Shown: positions 1 through 5,862 of the stretch, in pieces
Position numbering within the stretch: the stretch's first letter is position 1
Layout: each line of letters opens with the position of its first letter
Source: CAMBDR01 sp046597185
GTDB lineage: Bacteria > Pseudomonadota > Gammaproteobacteria > Burkholderiales > Burkholderiaceae_D
DNA: 7,386 bases
Assembly: GCA_046597185.1 (NCBI GenBank)
Contig: JBKJLF010000509.1
Span: forward strand, 1-7,386
Reading direction: 5' to 3'
Translations under genes and position numbers: made by a program
The notes under the pieces: model-generated
What the model was told of the DNA's origin: nothing
The model's input: only the letters and a program-made list of their open reading frames with translations
Database searches by the model: none

Positions 1-354
1 CGCGTTTCTGGCGCTCATCGGCCCTTTGGTGAGCAACCATTCCTGCAGAGTGCAGCCGGGGATAAATTCAAATACCGCAAACAGTTGCTGCCCGAGGCTG
101 CGTCCCTGGTCGAGTAAGCGCACAATATTGGGGTGATGCAGTTGCGCGCACAGATTGGTTTCGCGTTTAAAACGCGCCACCATGCGTTGCCGTTGAAACG
201 CATCCTGTTCCGGCCCGGAATGTAATAGTTTCAACGCGACCAATTGGCCAGTGCTGACTTGTTTTGCCATATAGACTGAACCAGCCCCACCTTTGCCTAA
301 CAGTTCGAGTAACTGATATCCATTCAATTCTTGCGCAGCAGAAGTCTTTTTCAT
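1..354 (-). CDS. Hanks-type Ser/Thr protein kinase, N-terminal part (truncated by window edge)
   Basis: Reading the minus strand from an ATG at 354-352 gives 118 codons open to the window edge. The product shows the N-lobe of a eukaryotic-type protein kinase. It has a glycine-rich ATP loop (GKGGAGSVY, residues 20-28), the VALK motif with the presumed ATP-anchoring lysine K42, an alpha-C glutamate candidate E65, and the typical HHPNIVRLLD stretch (73-82). A hinge-like segment AVFEFIPGCTL (93-103) follows. The HRD catalytic loop and DFG motif would lie beyond position 1, so activity cannot be judged. An in-frame TGA upstream of the ATG limits extension. No strong Shine-Dalgarno site is visible. 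Such kinases phosphorylate Ser/Thr on partner proteins, and FHA domains read phosphothreonine, so the FHA gene upstream on the same strand is a plausible partner; this link is inferred. Confidence 0.9.
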   Translation of the reverse strand, partial: MKKTSAAQELNGYQLLELLGKGGAGSVYMAKQVSTGQLVALKLLHSGPEQDAFQRQRMVARFKRETNLCAQLHHPNIVRLLDQGRSLGQQLFAVFEFIPGCTLQEWLLTKGPMSARNA

Positions 355-666
355 TGTGTTTGGACTTTGCAAAAAGACGGTGGGTCAATGCATTGCCGCT
401 TCGAAGTTGATTGCTACTCCTTCTGGCCAGGCGAATGCGTTTTAAAATAAAATCTGACGAAGTAATCTCATGTTGGCGTTGGTTTACTTCAGGGCAAGTG
501 CAAGGGTTGAACCTGCACCGGACAAGTTGTTCTGGCAAGGTTGTAACCAGAATTCTTTGCTGTCCTGATTATTACTTCATCGGCTTTATCGTGCCCACTC
601 TATGCGCTACTCAACAAGCAAAATATTCGGTGACGCGGGTCGCATCGTCGGTGATGTTCATTTGAC
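355..666. other. 312-base gap between the FHA and kinase genes, no convincing gene
   Basis: Both flanking genes are on the minus strand. On that strand only very short frames exist here, for example a 16-codon frame starting at ATG 661-659 and ending at 611. On the plus strand a frame at 411-665 is open, but its Cys/Arg/Ser-rich translation resembles no protein I know and it runs against the flanking genes. I see no hairpin with a following T-tract, so no intrinsic terminator for the FHA gene can be named. No clear sigma-70 promoter for the kinase was found either. An AAGGAG-like string lies on the minus strand near 415-425 but is not followed at usable spacing by an open frame of any length. 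The gap may hold the kinase promoter or the remains of a decayed gene. Confidence 0.5.
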
Positions 667-1626
667 CTAGCCGGACTTCAAAAAGCCTTCTGCTGGTGTT
701 ATCGTGCCGCGCATGATGTCAAACTTCAGCGAACCAAACCGTACCACACCACGCCGACGCTCAACCAAATTGGGCCACTTGCTTGCACCGGGAATGGTGT
801 CGATTAATTGGTGGCGCGCCCGGAAAATCTGAATATTGACATGGGAAGTATCCAGACCTAGCATTTTCGCAAATTTCTCGCAATCAATCCAGCCCTGAGC
901 ATCGGATTCCAATCCTTTTTCAGCGTCTTCCTGCCTTTGCCTGGCCAAAAGTAGCAAGCAATAATGATGTACTCGTTCATGCAAATCGAATACCTCGCCC
1001 GCCACAGTGATCTTTAAGCCAACATGTTCCTCATCGCGACTCACCGAAAAATGGAAAACGATGTCGTCCATATCGGGTGCATTCACCGTGCTGAGCAATT
1101 CGGCGGTAATCGGGACTTCAGGGGCGCACACAAATTCCCAGCGTTTTCCTGCCAAATCCAACATCATTCCGTCTTCGAGGATGCGCGGCGTGCCCTGATC
1201 CAGCACCCATTGCCCATGCGCCCCAATGGCGATACTGGCGCAGGGATGGTGCTCGTCGGGCACCAGATTATGCAATTGCGTGAGCAGGATTTGGCTTTGA
1301 TCTTGTGCACAAAATAACATATTTACTGGCGCGTCCAGATTTTCAACCTGCCAGCGGGATTCCTCCGCCTTGCCAAATTGAATCTGACTTGACAAGCTCA
1401 ATGGCTGCCAGTGATTGTTACTTATGCGCCTGCCGTCAATGCTGCTACCATTGCGGCTATGGTCAATGATTTCCCATCGGTGTTGATTGAAGCGGATGCT
1501 GGCATGGATTTGTGAAATATCGGCACAATTCAACAAAGTTTGAACATTGTGTGGATGCCGACCAAAGGTATGTGAGCTCCTTAATACGATGGTTTGTTGG
1601 GTAAAGGTGTTGCGCAAAATTGCCAT
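667..1626 (-). CDS. FHA-domain protein with C-terminal winged-helix-like domain
   Basis: The gene encodes 319 aa. Residues 20-90 carry the forkhead-associated fold signature: FGRH (21-24), SQIHAS (38-43, matching the SxxH motif) and RNGSSIDG (58-65, matching the NG-x-x-x-NG turn with D in place of N). FHA domains bind phosphothreonine peptides, so this is probably the reader of kinase signalling, consistent with the Ser/Thr kinase gene downstream on the same strand. Residues about 214-305 (starting DLHERVHHYCLLLLA, then a GWIDCEKFAKMLGLDTSHVN segment, a basic helix, and VERRRGVVRFGSLKFDI) look like a winged-helix module of the response-regulator output type. That assignment rests on pattern only. 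No signal peptide or membrane segment is visible, so it is probably cytoplasmic. The start is backed by AAGGAAG at a 6-nt spacing. A transcriptional output is inferred, not shown. Confidence 0.85.
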   Translation of the reverse strand: MAILRNTFTQQTIVLRSSHTFGRHPHNVQTLLNCADISQIHASIRFNQHRWEIIDHSRNGSSIDGRRISNNHWQPLSLSSQIQFGKAEESRWQVENLDAPVNMLFCAQDQSQILLTQLHNLVPDEHHPCASIAIGAHGQWVLDQGTPRILEDGMMLDLAGKRWEFVCAPEVPITAELLSTVNAPDMDDIVFHFSVSRDEEHVGLKITVAGEVFDLHERVHHYCLLLLARQRQEDAEKGLESDAQGWIDCEKFAKMLGLDTSHVNIQIFRARHQLIDTIPGASKWPNLVERRRGVVRFGSLKFDIMRGTITPAEGFLKSG

Positions 1627-1632
1627 GGATGA

Positions 1633-1640
1633 CTTCCTTC
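1633..1640 (-). promoter_or_regulatory. Ribosome binding site of the FHA gene
   Basis: The minus strand reads GAAGGAAG here, then TCATCC, then the ATG at 1626-1624. The purine-rich core and 6-nt spacer fix the start codon of the FHA gene. Confidence 0.75.
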
Positions 1641-1670
1641 GTGAAAGAAACTTGTTACCTGTTGCTGTTT

Positions 1671-1774
1671 AAGGACTTACGTAAAACCGCCCAGCGGCGT
1701 TATCCAGCCTTGCCGTACAGCGGCGTACTGTCTGCGGCTGGATGCCTTGCTGGAACGATTTTGCGTAAGTCCTA
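1671..1774. repeat. MITE-like imperfect palindrome with terminal inverted repeats
   Basis: The ends AGGACTTACG (1672-1681) and CGTAAGTCCT (1764-1773) are perfect 10-bp inverted repeats. The match continues inward with a mismatch (T/G) and then AAAA pairing with TTTT. Around the same centre of symmetry, ATCCAGCC (1702-1709) and GGCTGGAT (1736-1743) pair perfectly. Internal direct repeats also occur: CAGCGGCGT at 1692-1700 and 1718-1726, and GCCTTGC at 1707-1713 and 1744-1750. The element is flanked by TGTTT on both sides (1666-1670 and 1775-1779), which could be a 5-bp target duplication. A TA duplication with slightly different ends is also possible. It has no coding capacity, so it is either a non-autonomous insertion element mobilised by a transposase elsewhere or a REP-like intergenic palindrome. 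It sits between divergent genes and may affect both promoters. The family is not identified. Confidence 0.7.
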
Positions 1775-1912
1775 TGTTTGAATTCTCATTATCCTAGAAA
1801 GTAGCGAGCGTTGTAATTTATCGCCGGATGCGCGATTCAAAATATTTTGGCTTGCGAGAAGCATGTCCGAAAACGGCTAGCCGACAAATTCAGTAAAGCG
1901 TATAAAGACAGC

Positions 1913-3403
1913 ATGGAACCTATTAATAGCATTGACAACAGTATTCTCGATTTCGCCAGTTGCTATCGCGCGCTGAGCGCACGTGATACTCGTTTTGACG
2001 GCGTTTTTTTTACTGGCGTAAAAAGCACGGGCGTGTATTGTCGCCCGGTGTGTAGCGCCAAAACACCGCTCGCCAAATCCTGCACATTTTTTGTCACCGC
2101 AGCCAGCGCCGAGCAAGCCGGATTTCGCCCCTGTTTGCGCTGTCGGCCGGAGTTGGCCCCGTATGCGATACAAGAAAATTTGGCTTACGCAATTTGGCAG
2201 CGCATTGCGGCGGGCGCGCTCAATGAGGGCAAGCTCGATGCCCTGGCGCAGCAAGTTGGCCTTTCATCGCGCCAATTGCGACGTGTTTTGCAGCAATATT
2301 TTGGCGTCAGTCCGGTTGAGCTGGCACAAACCCAGCGCCTCTTGTTCGCTAAAAAATTACTGCACGAAACGGCCTTGCCGATGACTGAAATTGCCTTCGC
2401 TGCGGGTTTTCGCAGCATTCGTCGTTTTAACGCACTGTTCGCCTTGCGTTATGGTATGGCCCCCACGGCGCTACGCCACACCTCGCGTATCAGCCAGCAA
2501 GGCTTGAAATTGCGCCTTGCCTATCGACCGCCACTGGATTGGGATAGCATGTTGCGCTACCTGGCACCGCGTGCCCTAGCTGGGGTTGAATCGATTGATT
2601 TCAAGCATCGGGCCTATTTGCGCACCCGGCGTATGGGCGTGCAGGATGGCTGGTTGCGGGTAACCCAGGATAGTCAAAAACATCAGTTGCTGGTTGAATT
2701 GCCGGCGCATGGCACCACCGGGCTGATGTTGTTGTTGGCGCAACTGCGACAATTATTTGACCTTGATGCCAACCCTGCGGTGATTGAGCAACATTTGCAA
2801 AGCGACCCCTTGCTGGCGCATCATTTGCATGCGCATCCGGGTTTACGGGTGCCGGGTGCGCTGGATCGATTTGAGCTGGGCGTGCGCACTATCCTCGGGC
2901 AACAAGTCAGCGTGGCCGGTGCCACCACCCTCACGGCGCGCCTGATTACGCGCTTTGGCAGCCCATGCAGTACGCCATGGCCGGAGCTGCACCACCATTT
3001 CCCTGTGCCCCAGGTCATGGCGGCACTCAGCGCGCCGGAGCTGGCACACATTGGCATTCCGCACAGCCGGGCCGAAACCCTGCGCCATTTTGCCCAATTT
3101 GCCGCCCAGGGTGGTTTGGAGTTTGCCCCCGGCGCACCTCTGGAACAAGTGCTGAGCCAGTTACAACAAGTGCGCGGCATTGGGGCATGGAGTGCGCATT
3201 ACATTGCCTTACGGGCGCTGCGCTTTCCTGATGCGTTCCCGGCGGGTGATTTGGGTTTGCAAAAATCCGCTGCCTGGCCCGAGCCCAAATTCAGCGAAAA
3301 AGCCTTGTCTCAGCGCGCCCAAGGCTGGTCACCCTGGCGCGCCTATGCCGCCATGGCTTTATGGCAAGGCGCGAATGCCCCTTCCGATGGTTTATCTGAA
3401 TGA
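1913..3403 (+). CDS. alkA: Ada-type methyl-sensor / AraC HTH / AlkA 3-methyladenine DNA glycosylase fusion
   Basis: The gene encodes 496 aa. Residues about 15-85 are an Ada methylphosphotriester domain with four zinc-binding cysteines, C43 and C47 (YCRPVC) and C74 and C77 (CLRC). By analogy with E. coli Ada C38, C43 is the methyl-accepting residue. Residues about 100-190 form an AraC-type double helix-turn-helix. Residues about 200-295 match the AlkA N-terminal domain. Residues about 310-480 are an HhH-GPD glycosylase with ILGQQVSV, the hairpin VRGIGAWSA (420-428), likely catalytic D446 in AGDLGLQ, and the terminal SPWRAYAAMALW motif. The protein should sense backbone methylation, activate transcription and excise N-alkylpurines. 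I chose ATG 1913; an in-frame TTG at 1847 would add 22 residues that match nothing in the family and has no ribosome binding site, though the site at 1913 is also weak (AAAG). The suicidal O6-methylguanine domain of Ada is absent and is supplied by ogt, 10 nt downstream. Confidence 0.93.
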   Translation: MEPINSIDNSILDFASCYRALSARDTRFDGVFFTGVKSTGVYCRPVCSAKTPLAKSCTFFVTAASAEQAGFRPCLRCRPELAPYAIQENLAYAIWQRIAAGALNEGKLDALAQQVGLSSRQLRRVLQQYFGVSPVELAQTQRLLFAKKLLHETALPMTEIAFAAGFRSIRRFNALFALRYGMAPTALRHTSRISQQGLKLRLAYRPPLDWDSMLRYLAPRALAGVESIDFKHRAYLRTRRMGVQDGWLRVTQDSQKHQLLVELPAHGTTGLMLLLAQLRQLFDLDANPAVIEQHLQSDPLLAHHLHAHPGLRVPGALDRFELGVRTILGQQVSVAGATTLTARLITRFGSPCSTPWPELHHHFPVPQVMAALSAPELAHIGIPHSRAETLRHFAQFAAQGGLEFAPGAPLEQVLSQLQQVRGIGAWSAHYIALRALRFPDAFPAGDLGLQKSAAWPEPKFSEKALSQRAQGWSPWRAYAAMALWQGANAPSDGLSE

Positions 3404-3413
3404 AAGTGTCATC

Positions 3414-3920
3414 ATGAAATCAATTACTGTGTATTTGGAACATCCCAGTCCCCTCGGGCCATTATTGCTGGCAGCCAAGGATGGCGGCTTATCCGGGGTG
3501 TATTATCAGCAGCACAACCATTTTGCTGGCAAGCAAGATTGGCAACAAGTCAGCGACCATGCCCTGCTCAAGCAGGCGGCGTACCAGTTGGACGAGTATT
3601 TTGCCGGGCAGCGCCAAGTGTTTGACTTGCCCTTGGCACCCCATGGCACCCTGTTTCAAACCGAAGTGTGGCAGGGTTTGCGCCAGATTCCCTATGGCGG
3701 CACCAGCAATTATAGTGAGCTGGCGCAGGCCATTGCCCGCCCGAAAGCGGTGCGCGCGGTGGGTGCGGCCAATGCGCGCAACCCCTTATCCATCATTGTG
3801 CCTTGCCACCGCGTGATTGGGCGTTCGGGCGACTTGGTGGGGTATGCTGGTGGCCTTGAGCGCAAGCAATTTTTGCTTGCGCTGGAAAAAGCCGGAACCG
3901 GTCAGTTGACTTTAATATAA
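3414..3920 (+). CDS. ogt: Methylated-DNA--[protein]-cysteine S-methyltransferase (O6-alkylguanine repair)
   Basis: The gene encodes 168 aa, the usual length for Ogt. The active-site signature PCHRVIG places the alkyl-accepting cysteine at C131. It is preceded by the DNA-binding helix-turn-helix region (FQTEVWQGLRQIPYG, 81-95, and the arginine-finger region AVRAVGAANARNP, 112-124) and followed by LVGYAGGLERKQFLL. The N-terminal domain (YLEHPSPLGPLLLAAKDGGLSGV) is also typical. The enzyme moves O6-methyl or O6-alkyl groups from guanine to its own cysteine in a single-turnover reaction in the cytoplasm. ATG 3414 is preferred because GAAAG at 3402-3406 lies 7 nt upstream and MKSITVYLEHPSPLG is the normal family start; an in-frame ATG at 3387 would overlap the preceding gene. 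The 10-nt gap to the fusion gene indicates an operon. Its last 9 bp overlap the convergent gene. Confidence 0.95.
   Translation: MKSITVYLEHPSPLGPLLLAAKDGGLSGVYYQQHNHFAGKQDWQQVSDHALLKQAAYQLDEYFAGQRQVFDLPLAPHGTLFQTEVWQGLRQIPYGGTSNYSELAQAIARPKAVRAVGAANARNPLSIIVPCHRVIGRSGDLVGYAGGLERKQFLLALEKAGTGQLTLI
3859..3883. repeat. Perfect 11-bp hairpin inside the 3' end of ogt
   Basis: AGCGCAAGCAA (3859-3869) and TTGCTTGCGCT (3873-3883) are perfect inverted repeats around a TTT loop. The hairpin lies in ogt codons for ERKQFLLAL. It is also about 30 nt past the stop codon of the convergent binding-protein gene on the minus strand. There is no T-tract after the stem in either direction, so it is not a standard intrinsic terminator. 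It could stabilise or pause transcripts reading through the convergent junction, or it may be a by-product of codon choice. Confidence 0.5.
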
Positions 3921-5093
3921 CAGGTTGCCGCCGCGCCGAAACAAAGCCAAATCAACAAATTGCGACAAGGTTGAATGGCCCTCGGTGCGCACCAAATCCA
4001 TGCCGTCCAATTCAGAATTGGCGCGCGTGAAGCTTTGCATCGCGCTAAACGAATTGCCCGCCCCGGCCAGGATCGCACGCGTCAATGTTTTGGCCACCGC
4101 AAACCCTTCCAGACTCATGGCCGATACTGCTTCATCGCGGAACTTACGCATGGTTTTGACATGTTCCAATTGCAATGCGGTGGTGGCAGAATTAGGGTTG
4201 GGTACGACTTGGGAAAACATGGTCCATTCCATCGCGTTTTTGCCAGCAATCTCACGTAAGGTCGCCAAGTTCAACATGGAAGTGCCTGCCACAAAAGTGG
4301 TGGGTGCTGTTTTGCGAAAGGTTTTTAAAAAAATGCCGGTATTGATGGTGTCGGCCAAGGTAATCACCAGCCCCGCATTGGCTTGCGCCAGTTTTTCAAT
4401 TTGCCGGGTTGTGGCCTGACTATCATTGCTGAGTTTGGCACTGCCCACCAGGTTTAAGTTGCGGCGTGCAATTTCTTTTTGAATCAGGGCGTAGATGTCG
4501 CGATTGGCGGGTGAATCGATATGCGCAATGCCAATATTTTTTATACTTAGTCTTTCAAGGTTGTTGAAAATAACTTCCAGTTCGATCTGCCTGTTGGGTC
4601 GCCAAACCAGGGCGCGGTGATGATGGGCCGGGCTGGCGTCGGTGAGTGGGGCAAATAACAACAAACCGCTTTGTTTAAAGCCCGGGTTGGCGAGAATGGC
4701 CGCCGTGGTATCCGCGCCGATGCCGCCCAACATAAACTGCGGTTTTTCGTGCTCCAGCAATTGTTGCGCAATTTGCGCCGCGAGCGCTGGCTCACCCCTG
4801 TCGTCGCGCACCACAAAGTGAATCCGTTTGCCTTGCAAACCACCACTGGTGTTAATGCTATCAAAATAAGACGTAATGCCCGCCACATAATCACGCCCGA
4901 TATCACCATTCGGGCCGGATAAATCAATGCTTTGAACAATCACAATATTTTTTTCGCCAGCTTGCGACAAGGCTGGCAACAGGGCAAGAAGAAAGCCGCA
5001 GCACAGATTGAGTGCCAGGAAAGTGAATGCGATGCGGCGCAGGGTAGACAGTTTGGGACGTTCAGGACGGTTGGTTGTAGGCAGGGTAGTCAT
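3912..5093 (-). CDS. Stand-alone periplasmic ligand-binding protein (type I fold, branched-chain amino acid/amide receptor family)
   Basis: The gene encodes 393 aa. A signal peptide is visible: basic TLRR (17-20), a hydrophobic core to about residue 43, and probable cleavage after LSQA (about 45). The mature part has the Peripla_BP_6 layout: IVIVQSIDLSGPNGDIGRDYVAG near the start, a GLQGKRIHFVVRDD strand-turn (85-98), and MLGGIGADTT (121-130). RLSIKNIGIAHIDS follows (181-194), then GLVITLAD (241-248) and SLEGFAVAKTLTRAI near the end. Family members capture small ligands for ABC importers or act as sensory receptors. No permease or ATPase genes adjoin it, so ligand and partner are unknown. ATG 5093 is chosen over an in-frame ATG at 5177 because AAAAGG lies 6 nt upstream, the signal peptide then sits close to the N terminus, and the longer version would run through the candidate Pho promoter. 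The 3' end overlaps ogt by 9 bp. Confidence 0.85.
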   Translation of the reverse strand: MTTLPTTNRPERPKLSTLRRIAFTFLALNLCCGFLLALLPALSQAGEKNIVIVQSIDLSGPNGDIGRDYVAGITSYFDSINTSGGLQGKRIHFVVRDDRGEPALAAQIAQQLLEHEKPQFMLGGIGADTTAAILANPGFKQSGLLLFAPLTDASPAHHHRALVWRPNRQIELEVIFNNLERLSIKNIGIAHIDSPANRDIYALIQKEIARRNLNLVGSAKLSNDSQATTRQIEKLAQANAGLVITLADTINTGIFLKTFRKTAPTTFVAGTSMLNLATLREIAGKNAMEWTMFSQVVPNPNSATTALQLEHVKTMRKFRDEAVSAMSLEGFAVAKTLTRAILAGAGNSFSAMQSFTRANSELDGMDLVRTEGHSTLSQFVDLALFRRGGNLLY

Positions 5094-5099
5094 GATAAA

Positions 5100-5105
5100 C
5101 CTTTT
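5100..5105 (-). promoter_or_regulatory. Ribosome binding site of the periplasmic binding-protein gene
   Basis: The minus strand reads AAAAGG, then TTTATC, then ATG (5093-5091). This supports the shorter start of the gene over the upstream in-frame ATG at 5177. Confidence 0.6.
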
Positions 5106-5122
5106 GTGTTTTGGTGATGCGG

Positions 5123-5156
5123 ATACTACCGTTGGAAAATGACATTGAAATGACAG
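5123..5156 (-). promoter_or_regulatory. Candidate PhoB-dependent promoter (Pho box plus -10)
   Basis: On the minus strand positions 5156-5139 read CTGTCATTTCAATGTCAT. This is two TGTCAT half-sites spaced 11 nt apart and matches the 18-bp Pho-box consensus CTGTCATA(A/T)A(T/A)CTGTCA(C/T) at 15 positions by my count. Exactly 10 nt further on is TAGTAT (5128-5123), a weak -10 hexamer. In classical Pho promoters such as E. coli pstS the box replaces the -35 element and the -10 lies about 10 nt downstream, as here. Transcription would start about 23 nt before the binding-protein ATG. PhoB control is inferred; the regulator gene is not in this window. Confidence 0.6.
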
Positions 5157-5215
5157 GGTGTGCCTATTGGGAAACATTTGTTGCTGGCACCCTTGATTCA
5201 GATCAGTATTACCGT

Positions 5216-5246
5216 TTGCAAATGCAAATGATAACGGTTATTATTT
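5216..5246 (+). promoter_or_regulatory. Candidate Fur-regulated sigma-70 promoter of the P19/porin unit
   Basis: A dyad AAATGATAAC (5226-5235), a central G, then GTTATTATTT (5237-5246) pairs at 9 of 10 positions. The 19-bp Fur-box consensus matches 13 of 19 bases at 5224-5242, and TGATAACGGTTATTA (5229-5243) fits the 7-1-7 Fur model. The same stretch contains TTGCAA (5216-5221) and TATTAT (5239-5244) separated by 17 nt, a reasonable -35/-10 pair. A bound Fur dimer would cover the -10 hexamer. The predicted start of transcription is about 50 nt upstream of the P19 ATG. The iron-related gene downstream supports the reading. Confidence 0.65.
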
Positions 5247-5301
5247 GTCTTTGCGGGCGATAATTGGCCTGGTTCATTTATTTTGGTATTCTGGAGTTCA
5301 T

Positions 5302-5859
5302 ATGTTTGACTGTAAAATTGCAACAATGGTTAAGGCTTTGGGGGTGTTGAGTATTGCGACATTGGCTGTGAATGCCGCTGCGGTGGAATATCCAATTGGT
5401 GCGCCGCAACAACGGTTTGGCATGGAAATCGCGGCCGTGTACTTGCAAGCGGTGGCCATGGAGCCGGAAGGCATGATGAAAAAGGCGGAAGAATCGGATA
5501 TTCACATCGAAGCCGACATCAAAGCCTTGGCGGGCAACCCGAATGGTTTTGAAGAAGGGGCGTGGATTCCGTATTTGGTGGTCAAGTTTGAAGTGACGAA
5601 AGTGGGTAGCACGCAAAAAGTGAGTGGCGAATTCATGCCCATGGTGGCCAATGATGGCCCGCATTACGGTGACAATATCAAATTATTTGGCCCCGGCAAA
5701 TACCATGTGAAATACACCATTTTGCCGCCCAGCGAAAACAAGCATGCGCACTTTGGTCGCCATACCGACCGTTTAACCGGGGTGCGCCCCTGGTTTAAAC
5801 CATTTGATGTGGAATACGATTTTACTTATGCGGGGATAGGCAAAAAGGGAGGTTATTGA
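5302..5859 (+). CDS. P19/FetP/Tp34-family periplasmic metal-binding iron-uptake protein
   Basis: The gene encodes 185 aa. A signal peptide is visible (residues 1 to about 27, hydrophobic core VKALGVLSIATLAVNAA), so the mature protein starts near VEYPIG and is periplasmic. The family signature is clear: YPIGAPQQRFGMEIAAVYLQAV, then DIHIEADI (67-74), FMPMVANDGPHYGDNI (111-126) and KYHVKYTILPP (133-143). Residues matching the Campylobacter P19 copper site are H68 and E70 (HxE), M114 and H121 (seven apart, as in M88/H95), and H154 or H150 for the last histidine. P19-type proteins bind copper and a second metal and support ferrous iron uptake, usually with an FTR1/FetM permease, which is not in the window. 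ATG 5302 is chosen because GGAG (5293-5296) lies 5 nt upstream; an in-frame ATG at 5245 lies inside the promoter. The porin gene follows after 3 nt. Confidence 0.92.
   Translation: MFDCKIATMVKALGVLSIATLAVNAAAVEYPIGAPQQRFGMEIAAVYLQAVAMEPEGMMKKAEESDIHIEADIKALAGNPNGFEEGAWIPYLVVKFEVTKVGSTQKVSGEFMPMVANDGPHYGDNIKLFGPGKYHVKYTILPPSENKHAHFGRHTDRLTGVRPWFKPFDVEYDFTYAGIGKKGGY
5845..5852 (+). promoter_or_regulatory. Ribosome binding site of the porin gene, inside the end of the P19 gene
   Basis: AAGGGAGG lies 10 nt before ATG 5863 and overlaps the last codons of the P19 gene. This strong site and the 3-nt intergenic gap point to co-transcription and likely translational coupling. Confidence 0.7.
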
Positions 5860-5862
5860 ACC

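Noticed and set aside
167..538. Minus-strand 123-codon frame overlapping the kinase start
   Set aside because: It is out of frame with a convincing kinase N-lobe over much of its length and its translation looks random.
411..665. Plus-strand 84-codon frame in the FHA-kinase gap
   Set aside because: It has no ribosome binding site, an unusual residue mix, no family resemblance, and runs opposite to both neighbours.
1890..1912. AAAGCG-like string before the Ada-AlkA start as an Ada operator
   Set aside because: The match to the E. coli Ada box is partial and the string lies within a few bases of the chosen start codon, so it cannot be told from chance.
3859..3883. Reading the ogt hairpin as an intrinsic terminator
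   Set aside because: Neither strand has a T-tract after the stem, so it was listed only as an inverted repeat.
3925..4419. Plus-strand 164-codon frame opposite the binding protein
   Set aside because: The minus strand has clear periplasmic-binding-protein signatures across the same bases; the plus frame resembles no family.
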